This document shows positions 1 through 10,432 of a stretch of 64,000 nt of DNA, piece after piece. Source of the DNA: Scilla litardierei (Eukaryota; Streptophyta; Magnoliopsida; Asparagales; Asparagaceae); the NCBI GenBank assembly GCA_030789695.1, contig CM061139.1, positions 8,013,878 to 8,077,877 on the forward strand, written 5' to 3'. Each line of letters opens with the position of its first letter. The first letter of the stretch is position 1. The notes beneath the pieces are model-generated. The model ran no database searches. It was not told where the DNA came from and saw nothing but the letters and a program-made list of their open reading frames with translations. Made by a program: the position numbers and the translations under genes.

Positions 1-531
1 ATCAAGGCGTGTCAATGATACCAAAGTCGAAAAATCGTAAAACGAAATCATCAAAACTCAAATCAATTTAACGGATTGAGTTATGGAATATACTCTCCAA
101 TATCAACATTTCTTGGTTAAATTAGTGCATGGAAAACAATTCTATGTTTCCATAGAAGAAATTTCTATTAAACCAAGTGAATATCGTCGAGCGACGAAAT
201 CAAACATCAGAGACATAAAAATTATACATTGCACAATATAATGAAATGTCAACTGCGATGTATTTATACATATATAATATGAAGCAGAGTACATCACCGA
301 CATACAAAACATCGATCGACTGATCAGGGCACAAAAATACATCATCATATGACAAAATATCGGAGTGTCAACAAAAATACATCATCATCAAACATATCAA
401 AATACATCATCACAGATATCAAAAAGACATCAAAATGATCCAAAATACATAGCCACCCACACTATCCTACCCAACATCTCTCACAACTAGATATATCATC
501 CAATGAGTATCAGGAGAGGCCTCGGAGAAAC
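1..531 (-). other. 3' untranslated region of element A
   Basis: No coding signal. The reverse complement of about 1-210 aligns by eye with 58117-58325, the 3' region of Sirevirus H: both contain the stretch around TTTCGTCGCTCGAC, a conserved CATAGAATTGTTTTC block and the final CATTGACACGC. This places the segment between ORF3 and the 3' polypurine tract of A. None of the polypurine tracts seen in H is present here, so in A they should lie just left of the window. Confidence 0.75.
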
Positions 532-2211
532 TCAAGAGGCAGCGGGAGGACCAAAAGCAACTGCAGGCTCAGCAGGAGCAGAAGAGGTGACTGGATCAGC
601 AGGGACGTCCGGAAGATCAGCAGGAGAGACGGCTGAAGTGGCAACCTCTGAAGCAGCAACCGTAGTGGCCTTAGGAGCACCAGTCGGAGTATCCACCACA
701 GGAGTGGCGGCAACAGGTGTGCTCTCGGGGGCACCAACAAACGAAGCAGCAACAGCAGCACTGGAAGAGGAAGCACCAGCAGCAGTACCAGAAGGGCCCT
801 CGGGGGCACGAGTCGTAGCCCGACAAACCTCCTCAACATCCTCCTCAGCCAACTCATCTAACTCCTCATCCTCAGACACGGAAGGAGGAAGCTCAACACC
901 CATAAGATGAGCCATACGGCAGACTACCTCCTCGGTACGAGCCAAGCAAGACTCGTGACGACGAAGTAACCGTACGACATCATCCAGGGTGGCAGAGGGA
1001 GTAGCAGAGGCACTGGCAGAGGCAGGGGCAGACGCTGAAGGTGTCGTCCTCTGAACGTGACGAAGCGCCGCAAGAGATTTCTTGACGGTCGTCGCGTTCA
1101 GGGGAGGACCAAGGGGACGCTCATCGTCACGAGGCAACGTGACACGAAAATGATGAAACACGAGGGTCAATAAGCAAGGAAATGGGATATGAGCCGATTT
1201 ATTGGACTTGCGAATACACTCAAAAGAATCAATCTTATCGAGTATAATGCGAGCCCAATTAATCGAGCTCCCCATGAAGATAGCATAGATAAGCTTCAGA
1301 AAGGGCTGGGACGTGAGAGAAGAGGAGCCGTACTTGGGAAGCAAGCACGACTTCAGAATCAGATTTAGGACCCATGCATTTGGCTTGAATGATTTAGATG
1401 GCATGCCAATCATGGCAGGAGGGATCTGATGGAAAATCTCAGAGAGGACGGTCTGATCTAAGGAAGAAATATCGTCAACCGAGATATCAGAGGGGAGGAG
1501 GCCAGACGAGGAGATACCCAAAATCTCTCCTAAGATTTCCGCTGTGAGGACTATAGGAGTCCCCAAAACGGTCGTCTTAACAGAGTGGGTCTGATCGTAC
1601 TGACCCCGGATCCTATTCGCATAGAAAAGCTTTACTAATCTAGGGTAGGGGTAAGGGTTCACCTTCGGGTCATAACGAAGATAATCGAGAAGACCCGACG
1701 ACGAGAGATGATCAGCTAACCCTAGGAAGTCGCTAAACTGGACGAAATGCTCCAGAAGCAGCGGGTAATGTTCGATACGGTTGTACGCCGCAAGACACAT
1801 AGGGTCGTCGCGACACAACGAAATATCGACACCGCCCACCGGCATCGGAGCCTTTCCCTTAGGCTTACGGGTAGATGCACGAGGGTGTGTGCTAGACTCG
1901 GGATGGACAGGAGGAGTGGGTTCCCTATGAGTCTTGGTCTCGGGGTTATACTCCGTATCGGAATCGGTAGGAGTATGGAATGAAGAATGAGAGGCAAGAA
2001 CTTTGGGCTTGGGCTTAGGCTTGGGCTTGGTTTGACCTCTAGGCTTGGCGGTCGTCGTCCTCTTCTTCTTGAGAGGAGGCGAAGACGACGAAGGAAGGGT
2101 GGTCTTGGCACGGCGTTTCGGAGGGGTTGGATGCTCGGGATCCGAAGGGTTTTGTTCTACGGTCATCGGCGAGGGGCTAGACGGAGTGATCGGGATACGT
2201 GTTCGGGCCAT
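532..2211 (-). CDS. ORF3 ('env-like' / putative plant transposon protein) of element A
   Basis: Open frame of about 559 codons. The frame is open upstream to 2238, but I choose the ATG at 2211 because the product then begins Met-Ala-Arg like the ORF3 of element E. Residues about 30-70 are strongly basic (KRRAK, KKKR, then a Lys-Pro repeat), which looks like a nuclear localisation signal. A helical core of roughly residues 125-390, rich in Leu and aromatic residues, resembles the 'putative plant transposon protein' domain found in Athila ORF3. A short charged, probably coiled segment follows (about 410-470), then an Ala/Ser/Pro/Thr tail. I see no signal peptide and no convincing membrane helix, so the traditional label envelope is doubtful. 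It lies downstream of pol, separated by an 870-bp spacer that carries the palindromic array, and may have its own promoter. Function unknown. Confidence 0.8.
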   Translation of the reverse strand: MARTRIPITPSSPSPMTVEQNPSDPEHPTPPKRRAKTTLPSSSSPPLKKKRTTTAKPRGQTKPKPKPKPKVLASHSSFHTPTDSDTEYNPETKTHREPTPPVHPESSTHPRASTRKPKGKAPMPVGGVDISLCRDDPMCLAAYNRIEHYPLLLEHFVQFSDFLGLADHLSSSGLLDYLRYDPKVNPYPYPRLVKLFYANRIRGQYDQTHSVKTTVLGTPIVLTAEILGEILGISSSGLLPSDISVDDISSLDQTVLSEIFHQIPPAMIGMPSKSFKPNAWVLNLILKSCLLPKYGSSSLTSQPFLKLIYAIFMGSSINWARIILDKIDSFECIRKSNKSAHIPFPCLLTLVFHHFRVTLPRDDERPLGPPLNATTVKKSLAALRHVQRTTPSASAPASASASATPSATLDDVVRLLRRHESCLARTEEVVCRMAHLMGVELPPSVSEDEELDELAEEDVEEVCRATTRAPEGPSGTAAGASSSSAAVAASFVGAPESTPVAATPVVDTPTGAPKATTVAASEVATSAVSPADLPDVPADPVTSSAPAEPAVAFGPPAAS

Positions 2212-3108
2212 AATCTCGGCACAACACGACACAATCAAACTGAAACGAAGGAACCCTAAGTCGGAACCCTAGAAAGCTGAAATCGAAACCCTAGAAACCC
2301 TAGAAGCCCTAGAAACCGAGCTAACCCTAGAACTAGGAATGGAAATCTAACCCTAGAAAGAGAGGAGATCACCTAGAACGAGGGGCCGAAAGAGGAGATC
2401 GACGGAGATGGCCGGAAAACGGCCGGAGTTCGATCGGAAGACGAAGGGGCTGAGCGAGGTCGGGGGTGATAGCTGGAGAGAATACCGACTAATAAGAAAA
2501 TTAGTCGGATGAAAGGAGTTTTAATCGATCAGAATGCGAAAAGACAATTCAGTCCCTGTCACAATTAGTCGGTCACAGTTCAAGCACTGACCGACTAGAT
2601 CACGATCTAGTCGGTCGGTCAATGAGCTTGAACCGACTAGTTGTAAACAGTGGCTGAATCCAAGTTTAACTGACAAGAATTAGTCGGTCTGTGTTCATGT
2701 ACTGACCGACTAGATCTCAATCTAGTCGGTCGGTCACTGAACATGAACCGACTAAAGAGTTAAAATGGAGAGGGAACTCAAAAAGCTTGAGTTAGTCGGT
2801 CTAAGTTCTTCTACGAACCGACTAGATGAACATCTAGTCGGTTGGTGGTTGACCAGATACCGACTAACAGAGTCCAAAAGTGATAATCAAGTTCTCTCCT
2901 CAATACGATTGGACGATATATCGCAAAACTCTCAATAATCATCTAAACTACCCCATTAAACATCGAAATCTTAAATACGACTTGCAAAACATGAATTCGA
3001 GCAAAAATTCAAAATATCACATAAATTCTCGAAAAATCCAATAAGTCTAGCATGAACGAAATATTTCGAAATGTAATATCTGCAAGATTAATGAATGAAA
3101 CATGAATC
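2212..3108 (-). promoter_or_regulatory. Pol-ORF3 spacer of element A with internal palindromic array (about 2481-2875)
   Basis: Three repeat units begin (first TAGTCGGT) at 2566, 2681 and 2794, that is 115 and 113 bp apart. Each has four alternating half-sites: TAGTCGGTC, GACCGACTAG, CTAGTCGGTC, then ACCGACTA. The middle pair can form a 10-bp hairpin. A further imperfect hairpin of the same half-sites sits at about 2486-2508. The same units fill the LTR of A (9369-10040). The array ends about 280 bp before the ORF3 start. I find no canonical TATA box between array and ORF3 in A, unlike in D and E. The leader 2212-2480 has several ACCCTAGAA-type repeats; 2876-3108 is featureless AT-rich sequence. 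Confidence 0.65.
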
Positions 3109-6100
3109 CTATATCTCGGATTCACCCATAATCCCCAATTCTCGACGCAACCGCACAAAGGAGTCCTCCTTTAGGGGTTTCGTGAAAATATCGGCGATTT
3201 GCTTTTGGGTTTCAACGTACACTAAAATGATGTCCTTTTTAGCAACATGATCATCTAAAAAGTGGTGTCGGACATCTATGTGTTTTGATCGGGAATGGTG
3301 TACCGGGTTCTTGGAAAGACATATTGCACTTTGGTTGTCAACCATGATAGGGTAAGTATCACAATTAATACCAAAGTCTTTAAGTGTGTGTCTCATCCAA
3401 AGAACTTGAGCACACGCGGCACCGGCGGCAATATATTCCGCCTCGGTGGTTGAAAGTGACACGGAATTTTGCTTCTTGGAAAACCAAGAGACAAGGGAAT
3501 TTCCTATAAAATGACAAGTGCCACTAGTACTTTTCCTGTCGGATTTGCATCCTGCATAATCGGCATCACTATATGAGATTAACTCATACGTGCTAGATTT
3601 TGGATAAAGTAATCCAAAATCAAGTGTATAACTTAGATAACGGAAAATACGTTTTACCGCAACTAAGTGAGACTCCTTAGGTTGAGACTGATAACGAGCA
3701 CATACGCATACGGCAAACATAATATCGGGCCTACTTGCGGTAAGATAAAGTAAACTACCTATCATACCTCGATATAGACGAATGTCTACATCCTTACCGC
3801 CCGTATCCTTGTCAAGATGCGTAGTCGTGCTCATTGGAGTCTTTTTCCCGGAAGCACTCTCCATTCCAAATCGCTTTAGCAACTCCACCGTGTACTTCGT
3901 TTGGTGGATGAAGATTGCATCGTCCATTTGGCGAATTTGGAGACCTAAGAAATACTTAAGCTCACCCATGTGGCTCATCTCAAATTGTTCCTTCATAACA
4001 TTAGAAAACTCTTCGCAAAGAGCAAAGTTAGTAGCACCGAAAATGATATCATCAACATATATTTGAACTAAAATTATATCATTATTCGCATGCTTAACAA
4101 AAAGTGTAGAATCGGCTTCTCCCATTTTAAAATTCAAATCCAAAAGAAAATTCTTTAGGCGATCATACCAAGCTCGAGGAGCTTGTCTCAAGCTGTTAAG
4201 TGCCTTCTTTAGTTTAAAAACATGATTTGGAAATTTTTCATTTATGAAGCCCGGAGGTTGAGATACGTAAACTTCCTCAACGACATCTCCGTTTAAAAAT
4301 GCACTTTTAACATCTATTTGAAATAATTTGAAATCCTTATGGCATGCAAAAGACAATAATAATCTAATTGATTCTAATCTAGCTACTGGAGCGAAGGATT
4401 CTTCGAAATCAATACCTTCCTCTTGACGGTAGCCTTGAGCAACTAACCGAGCTTTGTTCCGGACGACGACTTGGTTTTCGTCGGTTTTGTTCTTGAAGAT
4501 CCACTTAGTCCCTATGACGGTGTGGTTCTTCGATGGCAATGGAACAAGCTCCCAAACTTCATTCCTCTCGAATTGAATGAGCTCCTCCTCCATGGCTAAG
4601 ATCCAAGCGCTATCTTCGCATGCTTCATTAACATTCTTTGGCTCTATCGAGGAGGCAAAAGCACAATGAGCGAAGTAGTTCACTTGAGATCTCGTCTTGA
4701 CACTATCATAGATTTTGCCAATGACTTGCTCATGAGGATGGTCACGAACGGTATGAAGCCGTTTGGGAATACCTTGATCACTAGGAACATTCTCAACAAC
4801 TTCATTAGTTGGGTTAGTCTTAATAGAATCAATAGAATTATTAGACTTAGAATTATTAAACGAATCACATAAAACATCCATAGAATCATTATCATTTGAA
4901 ATTCTAGTTGGAACAAATCCTTCATTAAATGAGACATGAAGTGATTCCTCGATCGTTGAGGTTCGTTTGTTGAATATCCGGTAGGCTTTGCTACGCGAAG
5001 AATATCCAACAAAAATCCCCTCATCGGATCTTGGATCGAATTTGTCCAAACTACCATACGTGTTCTTAATAAAACATTTCGAACCAAAAACACGAAAATG
5101 TTTAACTTGAGGCAACCTACCAAACAACAATTCATAACAAGTTTGTTTAGTGCCGGGCCTCAAAAGTATTCTATTAAACACATAGCAAGCGGTGTGTACC
5201 GCTTCCGCCCAAAATTGATGGCCAAGTTGGCTATCATCAAGCATAGTGCGAGCACACTCCACTAGCGTCCTATTCTTTCTCTCAACTACACCATTTTGAG
5301 GAGGTGCACGAGGGAAAGAGAAGGTGTGAGTAATACCAACTTCATCACAAAATGTCTCAAAAGACTCATTCTCAAATTCACCTCCATGATCACTACGAAT
5401 AGTGACAATGGTGGTTCCTAAGAGATTTTGTACTTTCTTAACAAAAATTGTGAAGTTTTCAAAAGCTTCATTTTTATTACATAATGAAAATACCCATGTA
5501 AATCTCGAATAGTCATCTACGATGACAAGTCCATATCTTGCATTTCCTAAGGAAGCAACTCTAGTTGGCCCAAATAAGTCTAGATGTAATAGCTCTAGTG
5601 GCCGTTTAGTAGAAATGCTTTTCTTAGGTTTAAATGAAGATTTAGGAAGCTTGCCACGTTGACAACAATCACAAAAACTTTTCTTTTCAAAAACAAGCTT
5701 CGGAAAACCTTTAATGGAATTTAATTTTGAAAGCTTATAAAGTGTTCCAAAGTTCACATGTCCAAAGCGTCGATGCCATAAGTGTTGTTCACTTGTGTTG
5801 GCAACGAGACATTGTTCATAAGACTTAGGAAGATCCAAAATATAAATATCTTTATGACGAGTGTCGGAAAATAATAATTTATCATTATCTTTTCTTAAAA
5901 TATGACACAATCCTTTCGCAAAGCTAACTTTGTAACCTTTGTCACAAAGTTGGCTTATTGAAATAAGATTATGATTTAAACCATTAACAAGATAAACATC
6001 ACTAATTAAGGGTTTAGATGGGTTACCCACTTTACCAACACCTATGATGGTTCCGCTCTCGTTGCCTCCAAATACGACGCGGTTTCCATTTGCTATGGGA

Positions 6101-6225
6101 ACCACTCCGGAGAGCAAACTAGCGTCACCCGTCATGTGTTTTGAACACCCGCTATCGAGTATCCAATTTCCCTTGGAGCTAAATTTAAATTTGTTGCTCC
6201 TTTTCTTTTTCTTTTCCTTGAGTAC
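3109..6225 (-). CDS. pol: Pol polyprotein (protease-integrase-RT-RNase H) of element A
   Basis: Open over its whole length with no stop. The frame is open from 6225; the first ATG is at 6135, but it falls just inside the aspartic protease (DSG at about 6156-6148, followed by CSKHMTGD), so translation must enter upstream. Numbering from that ATG: the HHCC zinc site of integrase runs about 118-160, catalytic Asp about 186 (HLDLFGP), Asp 249 (RSDHGG) and Glu 285. Reverse transcriptase is about 525-770, with [12 protein letters not shown] near 605 and YVDD at 693-696. RNase H is about 853-985, with Asp 857, Glu 898 and Asp 933. Gag ends at 6279 in another frame and a stop separates the two, so pol needs frameshifting, reinitiation or splicing. 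All visible catalytic residues are kept; this is potentially a functional pol. Confidence 0.95.
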   Translation of the reverse strand, partial: VLKEKKKKRSNKFKFSSKGNWILDSGCSKHMTGDASLLSGVVPIANGNRVVFGGNESGTIIGVGKVGNPSKPLISDVYLVNGLNHNLISISQLCDKGYKVSFAKGLCHILRKDNDKLLFSDTRHKDIYILDLPKSYEQCLVANTSEQHLWHRRFGHVNFGTLYKLSKLNSIKGFPKLVFEKKSFCDCCQRGKLPKSSFKPKKSISTKRPLELLHLDLFGPTRVASLGNARYGLVIVDDYSRFTWVFSLCNKNEAFENFTIFVKKVQNLLGTTIVTIRSDHGGEFENESFETFCDEVGITHTFSFPRAPPQNGVVERKNRTLVECARTMLDDSQLGHQFWAEAVHTACYVFNRILLRPGTKQTCYELLFGRLPQVKHFRVFGSKCFIKNTYGSLDKFDPRSDEGIFVGYSSRSKAYRIFNKRTSTIEESLHVSFNEGFVPTRISNDNDSMDVLCDSFNNSKSNNSIDSIKTNPTNEVVENVPSDQGIPKRLHTVRDHPHEQVIGKIYDSVKTRSQVNYFAHCAFASSIEPKNVNEACEDSAWILAMEEELIQFERNEVWELVPLPSKNHTVIGTKWIFKNKTDENQVVVRNKARLVAQGYRQEEGIDFEESFAPVARLESIRLLLSFACHKDFKLFQIDVKSAFLNGDVVEEVYVSQPPGFINEKFPNHVFKLKKALNSLRQAPRAWYDRLKNFLLDLNFKMGEADSTLFVKHANNDIILVQIYVDDIIFGATNFALCEEFSNVMKEQFEMSHMGELKYFLGLQIRQMDDAIFIHQTKYTVELLKRFGMESASGKKTPMSTTTHLDKDTGGKDVDIRLYRGMIGSLLYLTASRPDIMFAVCVCARYQSQPKESHLVAVKRIFRYLSYTLDFGLLYPKSSTYELISYSDADYAGCKSDRKSTSGTCHFIGNSLVSWFSKKQNSVSLSTTEAEYIAAGAACAQVLWMRHTLKDFGINCDTYPIMVDNQSAICLSKNPVHHSRSKHIDVRHHFLDDHVAKKDIILVYVETQKQIADIFTKPLKEDSFVRLRRELGIMGESEI

Positions 6226-6278
6226 CTAAAGATAGAGAATTTCATATCATGGTACCCAAGGTCATTGGGTCCAAAAGA

Positions 6279-8531
6279 TTAGACCTTTGGAAGCCAAGTC
6301 CAATTGGACTTAGACTTCCCCACATAATTTCTACTATGCACAACATCCGAAAAATAAGCATTCATATACATTTGTCTTTCGTCCATGCTTGTGTCCTTTG
6401 GGCTCCAAATTGTGAAAATCTTGGGAGCCCTCATCCTATTGGGTGCATGCATTCGACGTTGATTTCTACGTGATGCATGTTGTGGATAGGCATAAGGAAC
6501 ATGATGGAATGGTGCACGACGAGAATTATTCATATGATGTTGTGGGTGAACATATGCATGTGTGGGAACACGTGCGTGAGGGTGTCTCACATGGTGTGCA
6601 CGTGCTCGAGAATGTGTTGCATAAAAATCATCATATGTGTGAGCTGGTGGAGTAGGACGTGTGTTCCTACGTGGCATGGTATTGGTGTACATATAAGCAT
6701 GCCCCTTCTTTGGAGGTCCACCCAAAGTGGGTTTCTTTCCGAAAGAGGGTGTGAACGAGGTGGAAGCACCATTGGTAGATGAACTACCAATAGAGTGTTT
6801 GCTACCACTCGTAGAGTCACCGGAAGTTGGCCTAACAAAAGTAGTGGCCGATTTGGATGGACATCCCATCGTATACCCCAAACCAATGTGGTGATTGGCC
6901 GGAAGTAAGTCACTTAGGATTTTATCCAAATGGTCCTTACCCTTATTGAATCTATTAATTCGGCCTAATGTGTTCTCATATTTCTCTTTGAGAGAACGCA
7001 TAGAAGTATCCAAATTGGATACTTGCGATGTGAGCACATAAACACGAGATTTAAGATTCTCGTTCTCAATACTCAAAGTCGAGTTTTGAGAAGTTAAATC
7101 CGCTATCCTATGTTCTTCCGGATCATCAATGCTAACATGTTCAAGTTTAGATTTGAGATTAATAATCTCATTTCTCAACTCTTCAACAACGGTGTCGTTG
7201 TTGGTGATGATAGTCTTAGGCGAGGTTTGAATGCTAGCTAGGTCATCTTTTACCTTAGTATATCTATTTACTAATTTAGTGTATTTTGACCATAATTGAG
7301 AGTTAGCATTCCTAAGATCATCCATAGTTACCTCATCGTTGCCTTCGTCATCACTATCATCGGAAGAGGAGGATCCTTGATCATGCTCCTCTCTTGCCAT
7401 GAAGCACATGTGCGCTTGCTCCACTTGCTCATCGTCCGACTCTCCGCTTGAAGAATCCTCGGAGTCGGTGAATGTTGCTCCGACAAGTCCCTTCTTGTAC
7501 CCCTTTTTGTACTTCTTGGACTTATCGAATTTTGGCGCCTTCCACTTCTCCTTTTGCTTGTTGAGAGGACACTCCGCTTTCATGTGTCCTGGCTTATTAC
7601 ACTTGAAACACAAAGGAGAGGAAGAGGCGTTAGAAGAACCAAATTTAGCTTTGTTCTTATAGTTACCTTTTCGGAAGAAACGGTTGAACTTCTTGGCCAT
7701 GAGTGCCATGGACTCCAAGTCCAACTCGTTTTCCGAGTCTTCATCATCGGTTGATGTGGATGTGGATGGAGCGGCCTTGAAAGCAATGGCCTTCTTCTTT
7801 GGCTCGTCTTGCTTTAGGTAGGACTTCATCTTTTCCTGCAATTTGAGCTTGCTATCCTTGCGTACCTCGTATGACATTAAAGTACCCATTAGTTGAACTA
7901 CGGTGTACTTATTCATGTCATTACCTTCCTCGATGGCGAAGGTACGTTTCTCCCAAGAAGAAGGAAGTCCTTCGATAAGCTTTGAGCACTTCTCCTTTTG
8001 AGTGTAGGACTTGCCGAGGGCCTCTAACTCGTTTATTATGTCAACGAAGCGAGCGTAATATTCCTTCATCTTCTCGCCCTGTTGCATGTGAAACATTTCG
8101 TAATCTTTGTTTACAACTACGAGTTTAGAGTCTCTTACCCTACTCGTCCCTTCATGAAGAATGAGGAGGGAGTTCCAAATTTGATATGCACTCTTACATG
8201 TGCATATCTTATTGAAGTCCTCGGGCTCCAATGCGCATTGTAAGGCGTTCATTGCCTTGGCATTGCTTACCTCCGCGGCGACCTCCGCGGTAGTCCATTT
8301 CTCAAAGTCTTCTTCTTCGGGCTCGATGTATTCCTTCATTGTGGTCCTCCATAAGGATGCACTCCGGAGGAAGGTTTCCATCTGGTATTTCCAGTACCCG
8401 TAATTGGTACCGTTGAAGAATGGAGGCCTCGTAGAGGAATGTCCTTCCATCACCGAAGATGCTCCTTCACGGTTCCTGAAGGTGTCATAGTTGGAAGGTG
8501 GACACACGGTCTTGTTGTCGTTGGCAGACAT
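6279..8531 (-). CDS. gag: Gag of element A (Sirevirus type, His-rich tail)
   Basis: A 750-codon open frame beginning 14 bp inside the primer-site side of the LTR. Residues about 35-245 are the copia gag capsid-like domain (starting near NGTNYGYWKYQMETFL). A CCHC zinc knuckle, CX2CX4HX4C, is at about 308-321. An acidic Ser/Asp segment (about 350-400) follows, then a predicted coiled coil (about 430-565) opening with an IQTSPK motif, then a basic tail very rich in His and Arg (about 640-715). Sirevirus gags are known to carry such an extension and some bind dynein light chain 8; IQTSPK contains a QT pair as in light-chain anchors, but that is only a suggestion. Packaging of RNA and particle assembly are the family roles. 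Confidence 0.95.
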   Translation of the reverse strand: MSANDNKTVCPPSNYDTFRNREGASSVMEGHSSTRPPFFNGTNYGYWKYQMETFLRSASLWRTTMKEYIEPEEEDFEKWTTAEVAAEVSNAKAMNALQCALEPEDFNKICTCKSAYQIWNSLLILHEGTSRVRDSKLVVVNKDYEMFHMQQGEKMKEYYARFVDIINELEALGKSYTQKEKCSKLIEGLPSSWEKRTFAIEEGNDMNKYTVVQLMGTLMSYEVRKDSKLKLQEKMKSYLKQDEPKKKAIAFKAAPSTSTSTDDEDSENELDLESMALMAKKFNRFFRKGNYKNKAKFGSSNASSSPLCFKCNKPGHMKAECPLNKQKEKWKAPKFDKSKKYKKGYKKGLVGATFTDSEDSSSGESDDEQVEQAHMCFMAREEHDQGSSSSDDSDDEGNDEVTMDDLRNANSQLWSKYTKLVNRYTKVKDDLASIQTSPKTIITNNDTVVEELRNEIINLKSKLEHVSIDDPEEHRIADLTSQNSTLSIENENLKSRVYVLTSQVSNLDTSMRSLKEKYENTLGRINRFNKGKDHLDKILSDLLPANHHIGLGYTMGCPSKSATTFVRPTSGDSTSGSKHSIGSSSTNGASTSFTPSFGKKPTLGGPPKKGHAYMYTNTMPRRNTRPTPPAHTYDDFYATHSRARAHHVRHPHARVPTHAYVHPQHHMNNSRRAPFHHVPYAYPQHASRRNQRRMHAPNRMRAPKIFTIWSPKDTSMDERQMYMNAYFSDVVHSRNYVGKSKSNWTWLPKV

Positions 8532-8544
8532 AGCTAAGTATCTG

Positions 8545-8556
8545 GCTCTGATGCCA
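8545..8556 (-). other. Primer-binding site of element A (initiator Met-tRNA type)
   Basis: On the minus strand the sequence is TGGCATCAGAGC, one mismatch from the plant initiator-Met-tRNA site TGGTATCAGAGC, placed two bases after the LTR terminal CA. In element H the same site (60451-60462) is perfect. Confidence 0.9.
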
Positions 8557-8558
8557 AA

Positions 8559-10432
8559 TGTAATGCCCTACAAGCTACTGCACAAGTACTAGAGGGGGGG
8601 TGAATAGTACTTTAAAAATAACAAGGAGTATAATTCCTAATTATAATGCAAACAACTACCAAATCAATTTGCGGAAGCTTAAATTGAATGACAACAACAA
8701 AATTAACAATGCTAACAAGAGATGTTACTGGGTTTGGATCCACCCAAGTCTCCCCGACTTGTTCCCGGTGATCCTACGTCCCAACCACCCGGATCCCCTC
8801 CGGATACTTGAGTTAGAAACCCTAACTCAAGATTTCCACTATGAAATACTTGTGAAAATCCTCCACAAGTCAAATCATACAAAATGTAATTTGTGACTCC
8901 CACAACCCGGGATCACAACCACACTCTCACAACCGAGAGTGAAACTTACAAATCAAATATGAAATGAAATAAGAAAACTTCTTACCGAACAAAATACATA
9001 TGCCTTGAGTATTGCTTACGAATTAGGGCAAGGATGATTTTGGGGAAGAAGTGGCACCAAACCCTAGCTCCAAGATGTAGATCAGCGATGGAGAGCTTTG
9101 GAGATGTTGGTGACCTAGAATCAAGCACTTGGCTTGGAAGGCTTCACACTCAATGAATCTCTCTTTGGAAGTAAGAGTGAGGAGAGATTATTGAATGGAA
9201 AGAATGAGCTTTGAATGAGCTTGGAATGATTTCTCTTGATCTCTAAACTTGCAATAATATCAGCCTTTACAGCAATGAATGCAGCCCATCAAGTATATAT
9301 AGGATAGAGGAGAGAGAGAGAGAAAACCGTTTCAATTAAAGCTCCAACGGCTCTTTTCTGAACCCAACTAGTCGGTCAAAGAACAACCACCGACCGACTA
9401 GTTCATCAACTAGTCGGTCGGTCAATTAACGTAAACCGACTAATGAGTAAACTGAGAAAAGATCAAAGTACAGACTAAGGAACTAGTCGGTTTAAGAAGA
9501 GTAGCTGACCGACTAGTTTCACAACTAGTCGGTCGGTAACTCAACGTGGACCGACTAACAGATAAAACTGAAGTCTGAGAAGAATTAGACTTAGTCAGTC
9601 CAAGAACAAATGTTGACCGACTAATTCACCAACTAGTCGGTCACCAAATGAACATAGACCGACTAACAATAAACAGTAAGTATGGTGAAAAATTTGGCAT
9701 GTACAATAAACTAAACTAGTCGGTCTAAGAAGGAAAGTTGACCGACTAGTTCATCAACTAGTCGGTCGATCAATGAGCACAGACCGACTAATGATAAACA
9801 GTAGCTCAAGCTCAAATGTGCATGTTCAGGGAAAGCTCAACTAGTCGGTCACAGAAGCATCACTGACCGACTAGTTCACAAACTAGTCGGTCGGAAAGTC
9901 AACTTAGACCGACTAACTGTAAACAGTAAAGAGCTATGAATTAACTGATAGAAACTAGTCGGTCTAAGAAGCTTGGCTGACTGACTAGATCACCATCTAG
10001 TCGGTCAGTTCTTCTTCTTGAACCAACTAACATGCACAAGAAGTCCCGAATCGAAGCGCGAAGCTTCGGGAAGAATTGTATGGACTTCTACAAAGATCCT
10101 AGAGCTAAGATATGAGCGTTATGAAGATTTAAAACGTAAGACCTACTCAAGGCTTAACATTCTACGAAAGAAGCTAAAGACTATAAATAAAACTTGACGA
10201 TACCGTCTTCAATAGCTTCAATCGAATCTTCATGACTTCTAAATAGGTCCATAAGCTTCAACGAAGCTTTAGGCATACGATCACGTGCTTTGAGAAGTCT
10301 TGAGACGTCGTAATTGATATTCATGTGAATTTGGCGACGATCTCCATAACTGCGCTCACAAAGTGTTAGTTCATATTATATTTATGTTTGTTCATCATCC
10401 AAAACCAAATCCGGGGAGTCCAATATCCAACA
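8559..10432 (-). repeat. 5' LTR of element A
   Basis: 1874 bp, TG...CA on the minus strand, starting TGTTGGATATTGGACTCC at 10432 and ending TTACA at 8559. The start closely matches the LTR of element H (58715). The TATA box, on the minus strand CCTATATATAC, is at 9294-9303, preceded by a CT-rich run. U3 holds the palindromic array. The 5' end of the R/U5 part contains the GGATCC-rich block and CCCGGGAT-type sequence that both Sirevirus LTRs share. Confidence 0.92.
9369..10040 (-). promoter_or_regulatory. Palindromic array in U3 of the LTR of element A
   Basis: Six units whose first TAGTCGGT-like half-site begins at 9369, 9484, 9592, 9717, 9842 and 9956 (spacing 115, 108, 125, 125, 114). Each unit holds four alternating copies of TAGTCGGTC / GACCGACTA: an inner hairpin with about 8 bases of loop and an outer pair flanking it. 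The array ends about 65 bp upstream of the TATA box in the sense of transcription. ACCGAC, the core of the plant DRE/CRT element bound by DREB/CBF factors, is in almost every half-site. Conserved palindromes in Sirevirus LTRs are known in other plants; this core I do not recognise. Confidence 0.85.

Larger units (their letters stand above)
1..10432 (-). mobile_element. Element A: Sirevirus-type Ty1/copia retrotransposon, 3' LTR outside window
   Basis: Reading the minus strand, the order is 5' LTR (10432-8559), Met-tRNA primer site, gag, pol with protease-integrase-RT-RNase H order (copia order), spacer with palindromic array, ORF3, 3' untranslated region. That order, the long gag and the ORF after pol are Sirevirus (Maximus/SIRE) features. 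Gag, pol and ORF3 are each open, so this is the least decayed element of the window. It is inserted in the 5' LTR of element C; the five bases after its outer end, CGAGC (10433-10437), are the expected target duplication, but the partner copy is outside the window. Confidence 0.93.

Noticed and set aside
503..910. 135-codon plus-strand frame antisense to ORF3 of A
   Set aside because: A shadow of the Ala/Ser/Pro-rich C-terminus of ORF3; low-complexity coding DNA leaves the other strand open.
9369..10040. Regularly spaced palindromic repeats resembling a CRISPR array
   Set aside because: They lie in the LTR of a plant retrotransposon, alternate in orientation, and the spacers are neither of constant length nor flanked by cas genes.
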